Below are positions 53,455 through 61,968 of a stretch of 64,000 bases of DNA, one piece after another; positions within the stretch are counted from its first letter, which is position 1, and every line of letters starts with the position of its first letter. The position numbers and the translations under genes are program-made. Under the pieces are notes generated by a model that saw only the letters and a program-made list of their open reading frames with translations, did no database searches and was not told the origin of the DNA. The stretch spans positions 846,739-910,738 of the forward strand of contig NZ_LMEV01000017.1 in assembly GCF_001426505.1 (NCBI RefSeq), written 5' to 3'. The DNA is from Variovorax sp. Root473. GTDB lineage: Bacteria; Pseudomonadota; Gammaproteobacteria; Burkholderiales; Burkholderiaceae_C.

Positions 53455-54109
53455 CGACCACACAGCGCCCGACGATCACGTTGATGCGGCGGCGGCGCTC
53501 GACGCCTGGCGCGCGCGTGGCGACGACCGCTTCGACCCCGTGCGCTTCCGCTTCATCGAGGCGATGGCCCAGCGCGCGGCGGCGCACGAGGGCGAGGCGC
53601 GGCGCCTGCTCGACGCGCGGCTGGTGAGCCTCATGGCGGCCTACCGTGCCGATCTCGACAAGGTCGTGCCCGAGCTGGAAACGCCGGCACAAGCGCCGCT
53701 GCACACCGCGCTGGCGGAGCTGATGGCGCACATCGCCCAACTCGCGCCGCTGCAGCCCCCGACGGATGCGAAGGCGGCGACCGACGACGATGCCGTGCCC
53801 AGCCTGTCGACCGCGCCCGAGCTCAAGACGCTGAGCTACTTCCGCAGCACCTGGTCGAAGCTCGCCGCCGACCAGCGCGTGACGCAATCGCTCGCCAAGG
53901 TGCCGAAGAACGCCGGCCCGCTCAACACGCACCACCTCGTGCAGCGCGCGCTCACGCTGATGCGCGACCTGTCGCCGCAGTACCTGCAGCGCTTCATGGC
54001 GCACGTCGATGCGCTGTTGTGGATCGAGCAGGTGAACGCCGCTGCCGAGGCCGCGCGCGTGGCGCGCACCGAGAGCCCGCGCAAGGGGTCGCGCAGCCGC
54101 GCCGGCTGA
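53447..54109 (+). CDS. DUF2894 family protein, last gene of motor operon
   Basis: A 220-residue cytoplasmic protein with the DUF2894 pattern: ALDAWRARGDDRFDPVRFRF, HEGEARRLLDARLVSLMAAY, LKTLSYFRSTWSKLAADQRV, QSLAKVPKNAGPLNTHHLVQ and ALTLMRDLSPQYLQRFMAHV. No catalytic motif is seen; the many helices suggest a structural or adaptor role. The GTG at 53447 lies inside the end of the OmpA gene. The C-terminal tail is basic (RKGSRSRAG). Its stop codon and that of the convergent VOC gene form the arms of an inverted repeat (54104-54109 and 54117-54122). Confidence 0.8.
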   Translation: MSNDHTAPDDHVDAAAALDAWRARGDDRFDPVRFRFIEAMAQRAAAHEGEARRLLDARLVSLMAAYRADLDKVVPELETPAQAPLHTALAELMAHIAQLAPLQPPTDAKAATDDDAVPSLSTAPELKTLSYFRSTWSKLAADQRVTQSLAKVPKNAGPLNTHHLVQRALTLMRDLSPQYLQRFMAHVDALLWIEQVNAAAEAARVARTESPRKGSRSRAG

Positions 54110-54116
54110 ACGAGGC

Positions 54117-54512
54117 TCAGCCTTCCGCGTCGTGGCACACGACGCACAGCTTGTTGCCGTCCGGGTCGCGGAAGTACGCGCCGTAGTAGTTCGGGTGGTA
54201 ATGCGTGCGCAGCCCCGGCGGGCCTTCGCAGGTGCCGCCATGTGCGAGCGCGGTGCGGTGCACCGCATCGACCATCGCGCGGGCAGTCGCGGTGAACGCC
54301 GCCATCTGGCCGTTGCCTGCGTCGTGCGGCTGGCCGTCGTAGGGCTTGCAGATCACGAAGAAGGGCCGTGCACGACCTGCGCTGTGCCAGCCCGCCCAGG
54401 GCCTGGCGGGGTCGCAGAAGCGACGCTCCAGGCCGAGGCCGTCCATCACGGCGTCGTAGAAGGCGAGGGCGCGGTCGAAATCGCAGACGCTGAAGAAGAC
54501 ATGGGAGAACAC
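54117..54512 (-). CDS. VOC family (glyoxalase-like) protein
   Basis: A 131-residue protein of the vicinal oxygen chelate fold, with FSHVFFSVCDFDRALAFYDA at the start and YYGAYFRDPDGNKLCVVCH at the end, the usual tandem beta-alpha-beta units. Metal ligands would be His4 in the first unit and a His/Glu in the second; the canonical Glu near the end is replaced in CVVCHDAEG, so the metal site is not assured. Such proteins act on small electrophiles or antibiotics; the substrate is unknown. It is convergent with the motor operon. Confidence 0.85.
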   Translation of the reverse strand: MFSHVFFSVCDFDRALAFYDAVMDGLGLERRFCDPARPWAGWHSAGRARPFFVICKPYDGQPHDAGNGQMAAFTATARAMVDAVHRTALAHGGTCEGPPGLRTHYHPNYYGAYFRDPDGNKLCVVCHDAEG

Positions 54513-54543
54513 GTCGGCTCCTTGTGACGAGGTTGAGTTGATG

Positions 54544-54921
54544 TCAGCGCGGCCAGAGCCACCAGGCCAGCCCCGCCGCGACGAGCACCCAGATGCCGAT
54601 GACCAGGGCCATGCCGGTCCTGCTCGTCGGCTTGCTGCCGGTGCGCGCCATCCACTCCTCGGCCCGCACGCGGCTGCGTGCGATGACCTCGGCCGGCAGC
54701 AGACGCACCGCGAGCCAGATCAGCGCCGGCAGCAGCAGCACGTCGTCGAGGTAGCCGAGCACGGGAATGAAGTCGGGAATCAGGTCGATGGGGCTCAGCG
54801 CGTAGGCCACCGTGAACCAGCACAGTGCCTTCGGCAGCCACGGTGTGGCGGGGTCGCGACAGGCGAACCAGAGGGTGACGGCATCGCGCTTGATGCGGCG
54901 TGCCCAGTCCCGGAGATTCAT
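54544..54921 (-). CDS. YkvA/DUF1232 family membrane protein
   Basis: A 125-residue inner-membrane protein with the DUF1232 core: PWLPKALCWFTVAYALSPID, LIPDFIPVLGYLDDVLLLPA, plus a final span WVLVAAGLAWWLWPR. The AYALSPIDLIPDFIP motif is diagnostic. Function unknown. I start at the ATG 54921 with MNLRDWARRIKRD, typical of the family; a GTG at 54930 is possible. It precedes the VOC gene and follows the YnfA gene by 16 bp on the same strand. Confidence 0.85.
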   Translation of the reverse strand: MNLRDWARRIKRDAVTLWFACRDPATPWLPKALCWFTVAYALSPIDLIPDFIPVLGYLDDVLLLPALIWLAVRLLPAEVIARSRVRAEEWMARTGSKPTSRTGMALVIGIWVLVAAGLAWWLWPR

Positions 54922-54937
54922 GGTGAACACGAAGCCA

Positions 54938-55282
54938 TCAACCCGCGCTGCGCGGCCCGAACATGATGATGCCCATGCCGACGAAGCACACGGCCACGCC
55001 GACCCAGTCGCTGGTCGACGGCGTCACCTTGTCCACGGCCCACAGCCACATGATCGCCACGCCGATGTAGACCCCGCCGTAGGCCGCATACACACGGCCG
55101 GCAGCGGTCGGGTGCAGCGAGAGCAGCCAGGCGAAGAGCGCCAGGCTCAGCGCCGCAGGCACCAGCAGCCAGATCGACTGGTTCTGCCGGAGCCACAGGT
55201 AGGGCAGGTAGCAGCCGACGATTTCCGCGAGCGCGGTCGCCATGAAGAGGCCGAGGGTCTTGAGCAGGTCCATGGTCGCCAT
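54938..55282 (-). CDS. ynfA: YnfA family (UPF0060) membrane protein
   Basis: A 114-residue inner-membrane protein with four spans that closely follows E. coli Ynf[61 protein letters not shown]. The family resembles small multidrug efflux proteins. An internal ATG at 55273 gives 111 residues. Together with YkvA it forms a small same-strand group. Confidence 0.92.
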   Translation of the reverse strand: MATMDLLKTLGLFMATALAEIVGCYLPYLWLRQNQSIWLLVPAALSLALFAWLLSLHPTAAGRVYAAYGGVYIGVAIMWLWAVDKVTPSTSDWVGVAVCFVGMGIIMFGPRSAG

Positions 55283-55303
55283 TGTGGCGGCCGGCTGCCC
55301 CTG

Positions 55304-56995
55304 TCAGGGCTGTCGACCGGGGCCCGTGCCCGGGCGCGACGACGGCTCCCACACATCGGGCGTGGTGGCGACCAGCGACTTGAAATCTTTCCACGGCCGC
55401 GCGCCCGGCACGGTGCGCCCGCCGACGATCACGGCTTTGGCGTAGGCCACCATGCGCTCGCGCAGGTAGCGCCGTTCGGACTCGGGCCAGGTCTCGATGG
55501 CGTGCGGGCCGCGCGAGAGCACGATCTCCTTCACGCCGCGGATGCGGTTGTAGGCGGCCACGGTGCCTTCGAGCGATTCGGCGCGGTCCCACAGGCCCTT
55601 GCCGAAGAAGGCGGCGGGCCAGCGGTCCATGCCCGCGAGCGTGGCGGAGTTCGGATAGAAAAGGATGTGGTGCTCCGCCGCCATGCCGCCCAGGAACAGG
55701 TTGCGGTCGGCCAGGTCGGGCGCATCGGGCAGGTAGCCCGCGCCGCTGGCGAACGACGACAGCAGGATGGCGCCGCGGATGTTGCGCCAGCCGCGCGCCG
55801 GCGTGCAGTGGGGCACGGGCATGTCGAAGCTGCAGGCGGCCACGTAGTTGCGGGTCATGGCCCAGGCGGTCGACATCGAGCCGCGGGAGTAGCCGCCGAG
55901 CACCAGTGGAATCTCGCTGGCCTTCTGGCCCGCGAGCAGCCGCCCGCGCGCGGCATTGCCTTCGAGCTGCTGGCCCGAGGGCGTGAGCAGTCGCAGGCCC
56001 TGGCCGTGTTCGAGCTGCGCGAGCACGCGGAACACGTCTTCGCCTTGCTCCAGCGTGTTGGTGTCGCTCACGCCGCCCGACAGGCCTTCGCCGCGCCGGT
56101 CATAGGCCAGCACGTCGAAGCCTGCCTGGTTCAGCGCGTGCAGGTTCTCGCGCCACCAGCGCTGGCCCATGGCCTCGGTGGTGCCGTTGGGGAACGACAC
56201 CGGCACGGCCTTGCCGCTGGCGGCGTCGATGCGGTAGGCCACGTCGTCGGGATGCTGGATGGCCGTGAGCTGTCCGCCGCCGCCCGCCGCCATGACCGCG
56301 AGGGCGCGCACCTTGCGGCCACGGCCATCGTCCACGCCCGCGCCTTCGAGGTACCAGCCGCGCAGCTTGATCGGGTCGCTGAGCTTCAGGTCGAGCCGCT
56401 CGAAGGTGTCGCGCGGCACGGTGAACTCGACGATGTGGGTGCGCGCGTCGGCCTCGGCAATGCCTTCGCGGTACGGCGCCTTGGCGAAGAAAGCGGGCCG
56501 GCGGATCTGCTTCAGGTCGACCTTGGGGTTGTCGGCATCGATGCGGCCCGCCGGATCGACCGCGCCGGTCACGCGCGTGGCGCGCGCCTTGTTGGGCGGC
56601 AGCCAGCGCTGCATCTGGGCATTCACGCGCGCGAAGCAGTCCGGCTCGGCCTTGCAGGTGCGCCAGCGCGCCTTGAGCTGGTCGTCGGTGAACTGGCCCA
56701 CGTGGTAGTCGCCGCCGGCGTAATTGGTGGGCACGGGGTAGGCGCTCATGAGCACGGGCACGCAAACGCGCGGGCCGCCGGCGTTCACCGCGGTGCCGGC
56801 CTGCGGCAGCAGGTAGCCGCCCACCCGCGCGTTGCGGTCGGCGCCGACCCAGGCGACACAGTCGGTCGGCGGCGGCTTGCTCGCGGCGGCCAGCCGCTGG
56901 GCGGCGGTGGTGCCGGTGGTGCAGGCCGACAGGCCCAGCAGGGCACCGAGCAGGGCGAGCGAAAGGCAGGTACGGGTGGCACGGACAGGACGCAT
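55304..56995 (-). CDS. Lipoprotein alpha/beta hydrolase
   Basis: A 563-residue lipoprotein. The ATG at 56995 places a type II signal peptide (lipobox LSAC) at the start; an upstream ATG at 57028 is possible. The hydrolase core has the nucleophile motif GGYSRG and a later His in LSRGPHAIETW. The N-terminal half (residues about 30-300) carries RWWRENLHALNQAGFDVLAYDRRG, the oxyanion-side strand. Such large lipoprotein hydrolases are of unknown substrate (ester or polyester). Monocistronic, 47 bp ahead of the divergent-looking ABC gene on the same strand. Confidence 0.75.
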   Translation of the reverse strand: MRPVRATRTCLSLALLGALLGLSACTTGTTAAQRLAAASKPPPTDCVAWVGADRNARVGGYLLPQAGTAVNAGGPRVCVPVLMSAYPVPTNYAGGDYHVGQFTDDQLKARWRTCKAEPDCFARVNAQMQRWLPPNKARATRVTGAVDPAGRIDADNPKVDLKQIRRPAFFAKAPYREGIAEADARTHIVEFTVPRDTFERLDLKLSDPIKLRGWYLEGAGVDDGRGRKVRALAVMAAGGGGQLTAIQHPDDVAYRIDAASGKAVPVSFPNGTTEAMGQRWWRENLHALNQAGFDVLAYDRRGEGLSGGVSDTNTLEQGEDVFRVLAQLEHGQGLRLLTPSGQQLEGNAARGRLLAGQKASEIPLVLGGYSRGSMSTAWAMTRNYVAACSFDMPVPHCTPARGWRNIRGAILLSSFASGAGYLPDAPDLADRNLFLGGMAAEHHILFYPNSATLAGMDRWPAAFFGKGLWDRAESLEGTVAAYNRIRGVKEIVLSRGPHAIETWPESERRYLRERMVAYAKAVIVGGRTVPGARPWKDFKSLVATTPDVWEPSSRPGTGPGRQP

Positions 56996-57158
56996 GAGGC
57001 GGGAAACGCTCGCGGAAAGGAGGACCATGTGATTGGAACGCAGCCGGTGCGTAAAAAGACTTCGCCGGGCCAGACGTGAACAAATGGATGCCGATACTGT
57101 TGCAGAAGACATGCCAGCGCGGCGGGTGCGAAAGCCGCCTTCTGGCGCAGGAGGGGTC

Positions 57159-58976
57159 CTACTGCTTGTTACCGCGTGACGCTTCCCGAAGCATCGGCTG
57201 GCGCGCCAGCACCTCGTCGCGCGGACCGTGGTCGCGCACGTGGCCGGTCTCCATGAGGATCACCGTGTCGAAGCGCTCGAGCAGGCTCAGCCGGTGCACC
57301 GACGCGATCACGCAGGCCTGCGGAAAGGCCGCCGCCAGGCGCTCCAGCACGCGCGCCTCGGTGGCGGCGTCGAGCGCGCTGGTCGGTTCGTCGAGCAGCA
57401 GCAGCGAGCTGCCCTCGGCCGCGAGCACGCCGCGCGCCAGGCACAGCCGCTGGCGCTGTCCGCCCGACAGGTTGAAGCCGCGTTCCGAGATCGCGCTGTC
57501 GAGGTCGCCGCGCGTGGCCTGCAGCACCTCGTCGAAGGTGCTCGTGTGCAGCGCGGTGCGCAGGCGCTCGTCGTCGCAGGGGCGGCCGAAGGCCAGGTTC
57601 TCGCGCACGCTGGCCTCGAACAGCTCGGTCTCCTGCGGGATCAGCGTGGCGAGCTGGCGCAGCCGCGCCCAGTCGGTCGGCACGCCGTCGAGCGCGAGCG
57701 TGCCGCCGTGCGGCGCATACAGCCCGGCCAGCACGCGCAGCAGCGTGCTCTTGCCGCCGCCGCTGGGGCCCACCAGCGCCACACGCTGGCCCCGGCGCAG
57801 CGAGAGTGCCACGTCGTGCAGGCCGCTGCGCGTCGGTGTCGCGGGGTCGTCCGCAGCGGTGCCACGCGGGGCGTAGCGCCATTGCAACTGGTCGACCTGC
57901 AGCTGCGTCCACGGCGTTGCTGCATCGATGCGTTCATGCGCCGGCACTTCCTCGGGTGGAGCCTCGAGCGTGGCGCTCGCCGGCGCGCGCCAGATCGGCT
58001 CGGCGCTGCTGTAGTCGGTGTGCATGCGCGCAAAGAAACTGAAGTTGGCGGCGACCGACGTGACGACGCCCGCCGCCTGCTGCGCGTACTGGTAGATCAT
58101 GAACACCGCGCCCAGCATCACGGCCTGGCCCGGCGCGCGCGCCTGCCACACATAGATCACCACCAGGCCCCAGGTCAGTGCCAGCCCCATCAGGTCGACC
58201 GCGAACCACTTGCCTTCGTTGAGCACCACGGTGCGCTTCAACGGCAGCGACACGGCCGCCATGCGACGGCGCAGCAACAGGCGCGACGCGCCCTGCAGCC
58301 GCAGGCCGATCACGGTCGAAGCGTTGCCCAGGAAGTCGAGCAGCGCGGCCACGTAGCGGCGGTCGGCGTCGTTCTCGGCGCGCGCGAGCTTCATGAGCGC
58401 GCGGTCGATGCGCACGATCACCACGCCGATCAGCACATAGCCCGCGAGCGCCGTCACGCCGCTGGTGCGCGACAGCAGCGCCAGCGCCACCAGTGGCCCG
58501 ACGAAGTTCACGGCGTTGGTGAGCCAGATGAACTGGTTCTGCGCGAAATCGGCGAGCGCACGGCTGGCCTGGTGCACACGGTGCTGCAGCTCGCCCGAGT
58601 GATGGCTGTCGTGCCAGGCGAGCGGCGCGGCGGCGATGCGCGCATAGAGCTGGTCGGCCAGCGTCTCGCGCACCTTGAGACCCACGTTGCGCTCCAGGAT
58701 GCGGCCCGGCCCGTGCAGCGCCCACGCGCCGACGTACACGGCCGCGAGCGTGGCGATCCAGCGGCCGGCCATCGGCAGGTCGCCGCGTTGCAATGCATTG
58801 ATGGCCTGGCCCGCGAGGTAGGGCAGCGTGAGGCGGATCAGCTGCGAACTCGCGAGCAGCGCGGTGGCGCCAAGAAGTTGCGCGCGCGCGCCGGCGGCGA
58901 AGTGCCACAGCGCGGCGTAGAGCGCGCGGATCGCGCGGCCGGGGGATTCGGGTGACGTGGTCGTCGTGTCTGTCAT
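57159..58976 (-). CDS. ABC transporter, fused permease and ATPase
   Basis: A 605-residue ABC exporter half-transporter: six-span type I permease (about residues 20-330) then ATPase with Walker A GPSGGGKSTLL, Q-loop LIPQETELFE, signature NLSGGQRQRL, Walker B LLLLDEPTSALD and switch His in ASVHRLSLL. It probably works as a homodimer. Substrate could be lipid, peptide or drug; no neighbouring gene narrows this. AlkB lies 9 bp upstream in the same direction and may share its mRNA. Confidence 0.92.
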   Translation of the reverse strand: MTDTTTTSPESPGRAIRALYAALWHFAAGARAQLLGATALLASSQLIRLTLPYLAGQAINALQRGDLPMAGRWIATLAAVYVGAWALHGPGRILERNVGLKVRETLADQLYARIAAAPLAWHDSHHSGELQHRVHQASRALADFAQNQFIWLTNAVNFVGPLVALALLSRTSGVTALAGYVLIGVVIVRIDRALMKLARAENDADRRYVAALLDFLGNASTVIGLRLQGASRLLLRRRMAAVSLPLKRTVVLNEGKWFAVDLMGLALTWGLVVIYVWQARAPGQAVMLGAVFMIYQYAQQAAGVVTSVAANFSFFARMHTDYSSAEPIWRAPASATLEAPPEEVPAHERIDAATPWTQLQVDQLQWRYAPRGTAADDPATPTRSGLHDVALSLRRGQRVALVGPSGGGKSTLLRVLAGLYAPHGGTLALDGVPTDWARLRQLATLIPQETELFEASVRENLAFGRPCDDERLRTALHTSTFDEVLQATRGDLDSAISERGFNLSGGQRQRLCLARGVLAAEGSSLLLLDEPTSALDAATEARVLERLAAAFPQACVIASVHRLSLLERFDTVILMETGHVRDHGPRDEVLARQPMLREASRGNKQ

Positions 58977-58985
58977 GCGTGCGCG

Positions 58986-59642
58986 TCAGCCGGCCCTGCG
59001 GAACGTGAGGTTGATGCGCTGCGCACCGAGCTGCGCCTCCAGCGGATGCGGTGCGTCCTTGAGCGGCAACACGCCATGAAAGCGCAGCCGGTCCACGCCG
59101 CCCCACACCACCACGTCGCCGTGGGCCAACGGAATGCGCACCGTCTTGTCGCTGCGCGCGAGCCCGCCGAACTGGAACACCGCCGGCATGCCCAGCGACA
59201 CTGACACGATCGGCGCGCCGTGGTCGCGCTCGTCGCGGTCCTGGTGCAGCGAGAGCCGGCTGCCCGGCTGGTAGCGGTTGACCAGGCAGGCGTCGGGCGC
59301 AAAGCCGTCGAAGCCCGCCAGCGCCGCCGCGTCGCGCGCGAGCTGCGCGAAGGCCTCGGGCATCGCAGGCCACGGCGCGCCGCTGTCGGGATCGACCGCG
59401 CTGTAGCGGTAGCCGCGCCGGTCGCTGGTCCAGCCGAGCGCGCCGCAGTTGGTGAGCGCGACCGACATCGTGAAGCCGCCCGGCGTGACCAGGTGGCGGA
59501 ACGGCGCGCGCGCCGCCACGCCGTCGATGGCGTCGAGCAGCGCGTCGGCGCGCGGCAGCGCAAAGCCCGGCAGCACGAAGGCGGCCGGGCCGATCGGCTC
59601 GCGCGCAGCGCGCGGCGGGGCGTCGAAGAGGTCGAACGTCAT
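58986..59642 (-). CDS. alkB: AlkB-type 2-oxoglutarate dioxygenase (DNA repair)
   Basis: A 218-residue AlkB-family enzyme. The Fe(II) triad is visible: His133 and Asp135 (LHQDRDE) and His189 (RFHGVLPL), nearly the numbering of E. coli AlkB (131, 133, 187). An Arg near the end (NLTFRRAG) is placed to bind 2-oxoglutarate. It removes methyl groups from 1-methyladenine and 3-methylcytosine in DNA or RNA. ATG at 59642; the in-frame ATG further upstream lacks homology. The ABC gene follows 9 bp later. Confidence 0.92.
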   Translation of the reverse strand: MTFDLFDAPPRAAREPIGPAAFVLPGFALPRADALLDAIDGVAARAPFRHLVTPGGFTMSVALTNCGALGWTSDRRGYRYSAVDPDSGAPWPAMPEAFAQLARDAAALAGFDGFAPDACLVNRYQPGSRLSLHQDRDERDHGAPIVSVSLGMPAVFQFGGLARSDKTVRIPLAHGDVVVWGGVDRLRFHGVLPLKDAPHPLEAQLGAQRINLTFRRAG

Positions 59643-59918
59643 GGGGGCATTGTCGCCAGCGACAGGGGCCGTGCGGACCAGGGTCGCCGGCCTGCAATGC
59701 AGGCAAGCTGTCACAAGGCGTCACTGGCATTCCGAGTGTCAAAGCAGTACCTGGCCCCGGCCCGGCGCCTGCAATTCGTCCTTCGTCACAGGACCTGGCA
59801 TGTCTCGCGTTGCTCGGTCACGGTGAGGGCGTGATGGCGTGGGCACGGGCCGTGCGGGGCGGACCGTTTTCGTGCATTGCTTTTGTATCCAGTGTTTTAA
59901 ATTGAAAACTAAAGGCCT
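59643..59918. other. 276-bp intergenic region, no gene seen
   Basis: It holds the promoter of alkB on the minus strand and of the small gene at 59933. The right end (59880-59918) is AT-rich. No other feature is supported. Confidence 0.4.
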
Positions 59919-59934
59919 ATGATGAATTCATCAT
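59919..59934. promoter_or_regulatory. Perfect 16-bp palindrome at the start of the small gene
   Basis: ATGATGAATTCATCAT (59919-59934) is an exact palindrome that overlaps the first two bases of the start codon (59933-59935). A bound protein here would block translation initiation or the promoter; alternatively the RNA hairpin would mask the start. Confidence 0.65.
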
Positions 59935-60163
59935 GGACACCGCCCGCCTTGATCTCCATATGCCAGGGGGCTGGACGGGATGGTTCGAACTCACCCGCAC
60001 CCCGAAAGGCACCTACGCCGGCATCGCGGCGCTGAGCCTGGACGGCATTCCGCGCTGCGCGCTGGTCATCACCCAGCAGCTGTCGTGGGACTCGGCCGTG
60101 GCGCGCGCGAACGTGCGCGCGGCGCATTTCGTGCGGCAGTGGTCGCCCGAGCGCGAGCACTGA
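59933..60163 (+). CDS. Small hypothetical protein, 76 aa
   Basis: A 76-residue protein with GGWTGWFELTRTPKGTYAGI, then IPRCALVITQQLSWDSAVAR and AAHFVRQWSPE. No known domain; the mix of aromatic and basic residues suits a small barrel or nucleic-acid binder. A decayed second copy occurs at 37104-37290, showing this is a real gene family. The start codon lies inside a 16-bp palindrome, pointing to regulated translation or transcription. Confidence 0.7.
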   Translation: MDTARLDLHMPGGWTGWFELTRTPKGTYAGIAALSLDGIPRCALVITQQLSWDSAVARANVRAAHFVRQWSPEREH

Positions 60164-60330
60164 CCGGACATTGACTCAGCGCCGACGGGCCATTGAAAAC
60201 GCGAAAGCGCGCGGGTGCCGCGCATGGTAGAAACCGCCACCCGTGGGCGCGGTCGCGCATCGCGCCGCGCGGCAGCGGCGTTTTTTCACCTTTGCTCCCG
60301 TGCCCTTGTCCTCCCTATTTCCTGTCGTTC

Positions 60331-61956
60331 ATGCGCAACCTGTTCCCCCGGGCTGACGTGCCGCGCGCCCGGTGGTTCGCCTGGATGCTGTGCGGCTTGG
60401 CGCTGCTTGTGCTCGCCGGTTGCGCCGGCCTGCCAACCGAGGTGGTGCGCAAACCCTCGAGTGCCATCGCCCATGACGCGGACACCGCGCTGGGCCGACT
60501 GGTGCGCGCCGCCGCCCCCCCGGGCGAGCCGCTCAGCGGCTTCCGCCTGCTGCCGATGCCGCAGTTCTCGCTGCACGCGCGCATCGAGCTGGCGCGCCGC
60601 GCGCAGCGATCCATCGATGTGCAGTACTACCTCGTGCAGAACGACGAGACCGGCCGCTACCTGCTGCGCACGCTGCGCGACGCGGCCGACCGCGGCGTGC
60701 GCGTGCGGCTCCTGGTGGACGACCTGTACACCGCGGGAGCCGACCCGCTGTTCACCAGCTTTGCCTCGCACCCGAATGTGGAGGTGCGCCTGTTCAATCC
60801 GTTCCCGGCCGGGCGTTCGCGCTTCGGCACGCGCTGGGCGTGGTCGATCCTGGACTTCGACCGCGTGCACCGCCGCATGCACAACAAGCTGTTCGTGGTC
60901 GACAACACGATGGCGGTCATGGGCGGGCGCAACATCGCCAACGAGTACTTCCTGCGCGACGGCGGCTCCAACTTCATCGACATCGACACGCTGGTGGCCG
61001 GCGCCGTGGTGCCGCGCTTGTCGTCGCTGTTCGACATGTACTGGAACAGCCCGTACGTGTACCCCATCGAGTCACTGGTGCCGCGCGGCGGCGAGTCGGC
61101 GCAGGCGCTGCGCGAGCGCTTCGACCGGCTCACGACCGGGCCCGAGACGCTGCATCCCGAAGCGCCCGAATCGACCGACCTGCTGGGCAACAACCCGCTG
61201 GCCAGGGACCTCGATGCCGGCAAGCTCTCGCTGAGCTGGGCGCGTGCCGAGGCCTACGCCGACGCGCCCGCCAAGGCGCTCGCGCCCACCGAAGAAGGGC
61301 GCGGGCTGCCCGCCGACCAGGCCACCGACAGCGTGCTCTACAACGTGCAGCGCTACCTGCGCGGCGCGCAGCACGAGGTGCTGCTGACCACGCCGTACCT
61401 GATCCCCGGGCGTGGCGGCATGGAGACGATGCGGATCGTGCGCGGCAACGGCGTGGGCTACACCATCGTCACCAATTCGTTGGCGGCCACCGACGAGTCG
61501 CTGGTGCACATCGGCTATCGGCGCTACCGCGCGCAGATGCTGCGCCTGGGCGTGGCGCTGTACGAGCTCAGCCCCAAGCGCGTGGAGCAGACGAAGCGCT
61601 TCGGCATCTACGGCTCGGCCAGCGGGCGGCTGCACGGCAAGTCGGCCGTGATCGATCGGCAGGTGGTGTTCGTCGGCTCGATGAACTTCGACCCGCGCTC
61701 GGCGCTGCACAACACCGAGATCGGCCTGTTCATCTTCAGCCCGCAGGTCGCGCAGCAGCTCACGAGCCTGATCGGCTTCATGCGGCTGGACGGTGCCTAC
61801 CAGCTGCAGCTGGGGCCGCGCGGCGGCATCGAGTGGGTGAGCCCGGCAACGGGCGATGCGGCGGACACCATCCTGCACACCGAGCCCGAAACCCATTTCT
61901 GGGCCCGCTGGCGGCTGGAGCTGCTGGCGCCGCTGGTGCCCGAAAGCCTGCTGTAA
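60331..61956 (+). CDS. Phospholipase D family lipoprotein (cardiolipin synthase-like)
   Basis: A 541-residue protein with a lipobox LAGC (Cys31) and two HKD motifs: HNKLFVVDNTMAVMGGRNIA and HGKSAVIDRQVVFVGSMNF. It belongs to the cardiolipin synthase/phospholipase D group, but as a lipoprotein it is likely periplasmic rather than the standard membrane ClsA. It may make or remodel cardiolipin or hydrolyse phospholipids. ATG 60331 puts the signal peptide at the terminus; the open frame upstream lacks homology. Convergent with the NlpD-like gene. Confidence 0.85.
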   Translation: MRNLFPRADVPRARWFAWMLCGLALLVLAGCAGLPTEVVRKPSSAIAHDADTALGRLVRAAAPPGEPLSGFRLLPMPQFSLHARIELARRAQRSIDVQYYLVQNDETGRYLLRTLRDAADRGVRVRLLVDDLYTAGADPLFTSFASHPNVEVRLFNPFPAGRSRFGTRWAWSILDFDRVHRRMHNKLFVVDNTMAVMGGRNIANEYFLRDGGSNFIDIDTLVAGAVVPRLSSLFDMYWNSPYVYPIESLVPRGGESAQALRERFDRLTTGPETLHPEAPESTDLLGNNPLARDLDAGKLSLSWARAEAYADAPAKALAPTEEGRGLPADQATDSVLYNVQRYLRGAQHEVLLTTPYLIPGRGGMETMRIVRGNGVGYTIVTNSLAATDESLVHIGYRRYRAQMLRLGVALYELSPKRVEQTKRFGIYGSASGRLHGKSAVIDRQVVFVGSMNFDPRSALHNTEIGLFIFSPQVAQQLTSLIGFMRLDGAYQLQLGPRGGIEWVSPATGDAADTILHTEPETHFWARWRLELLAPLVPESLL

Positions 61957-61968
61957 CGGCTTTTACGT

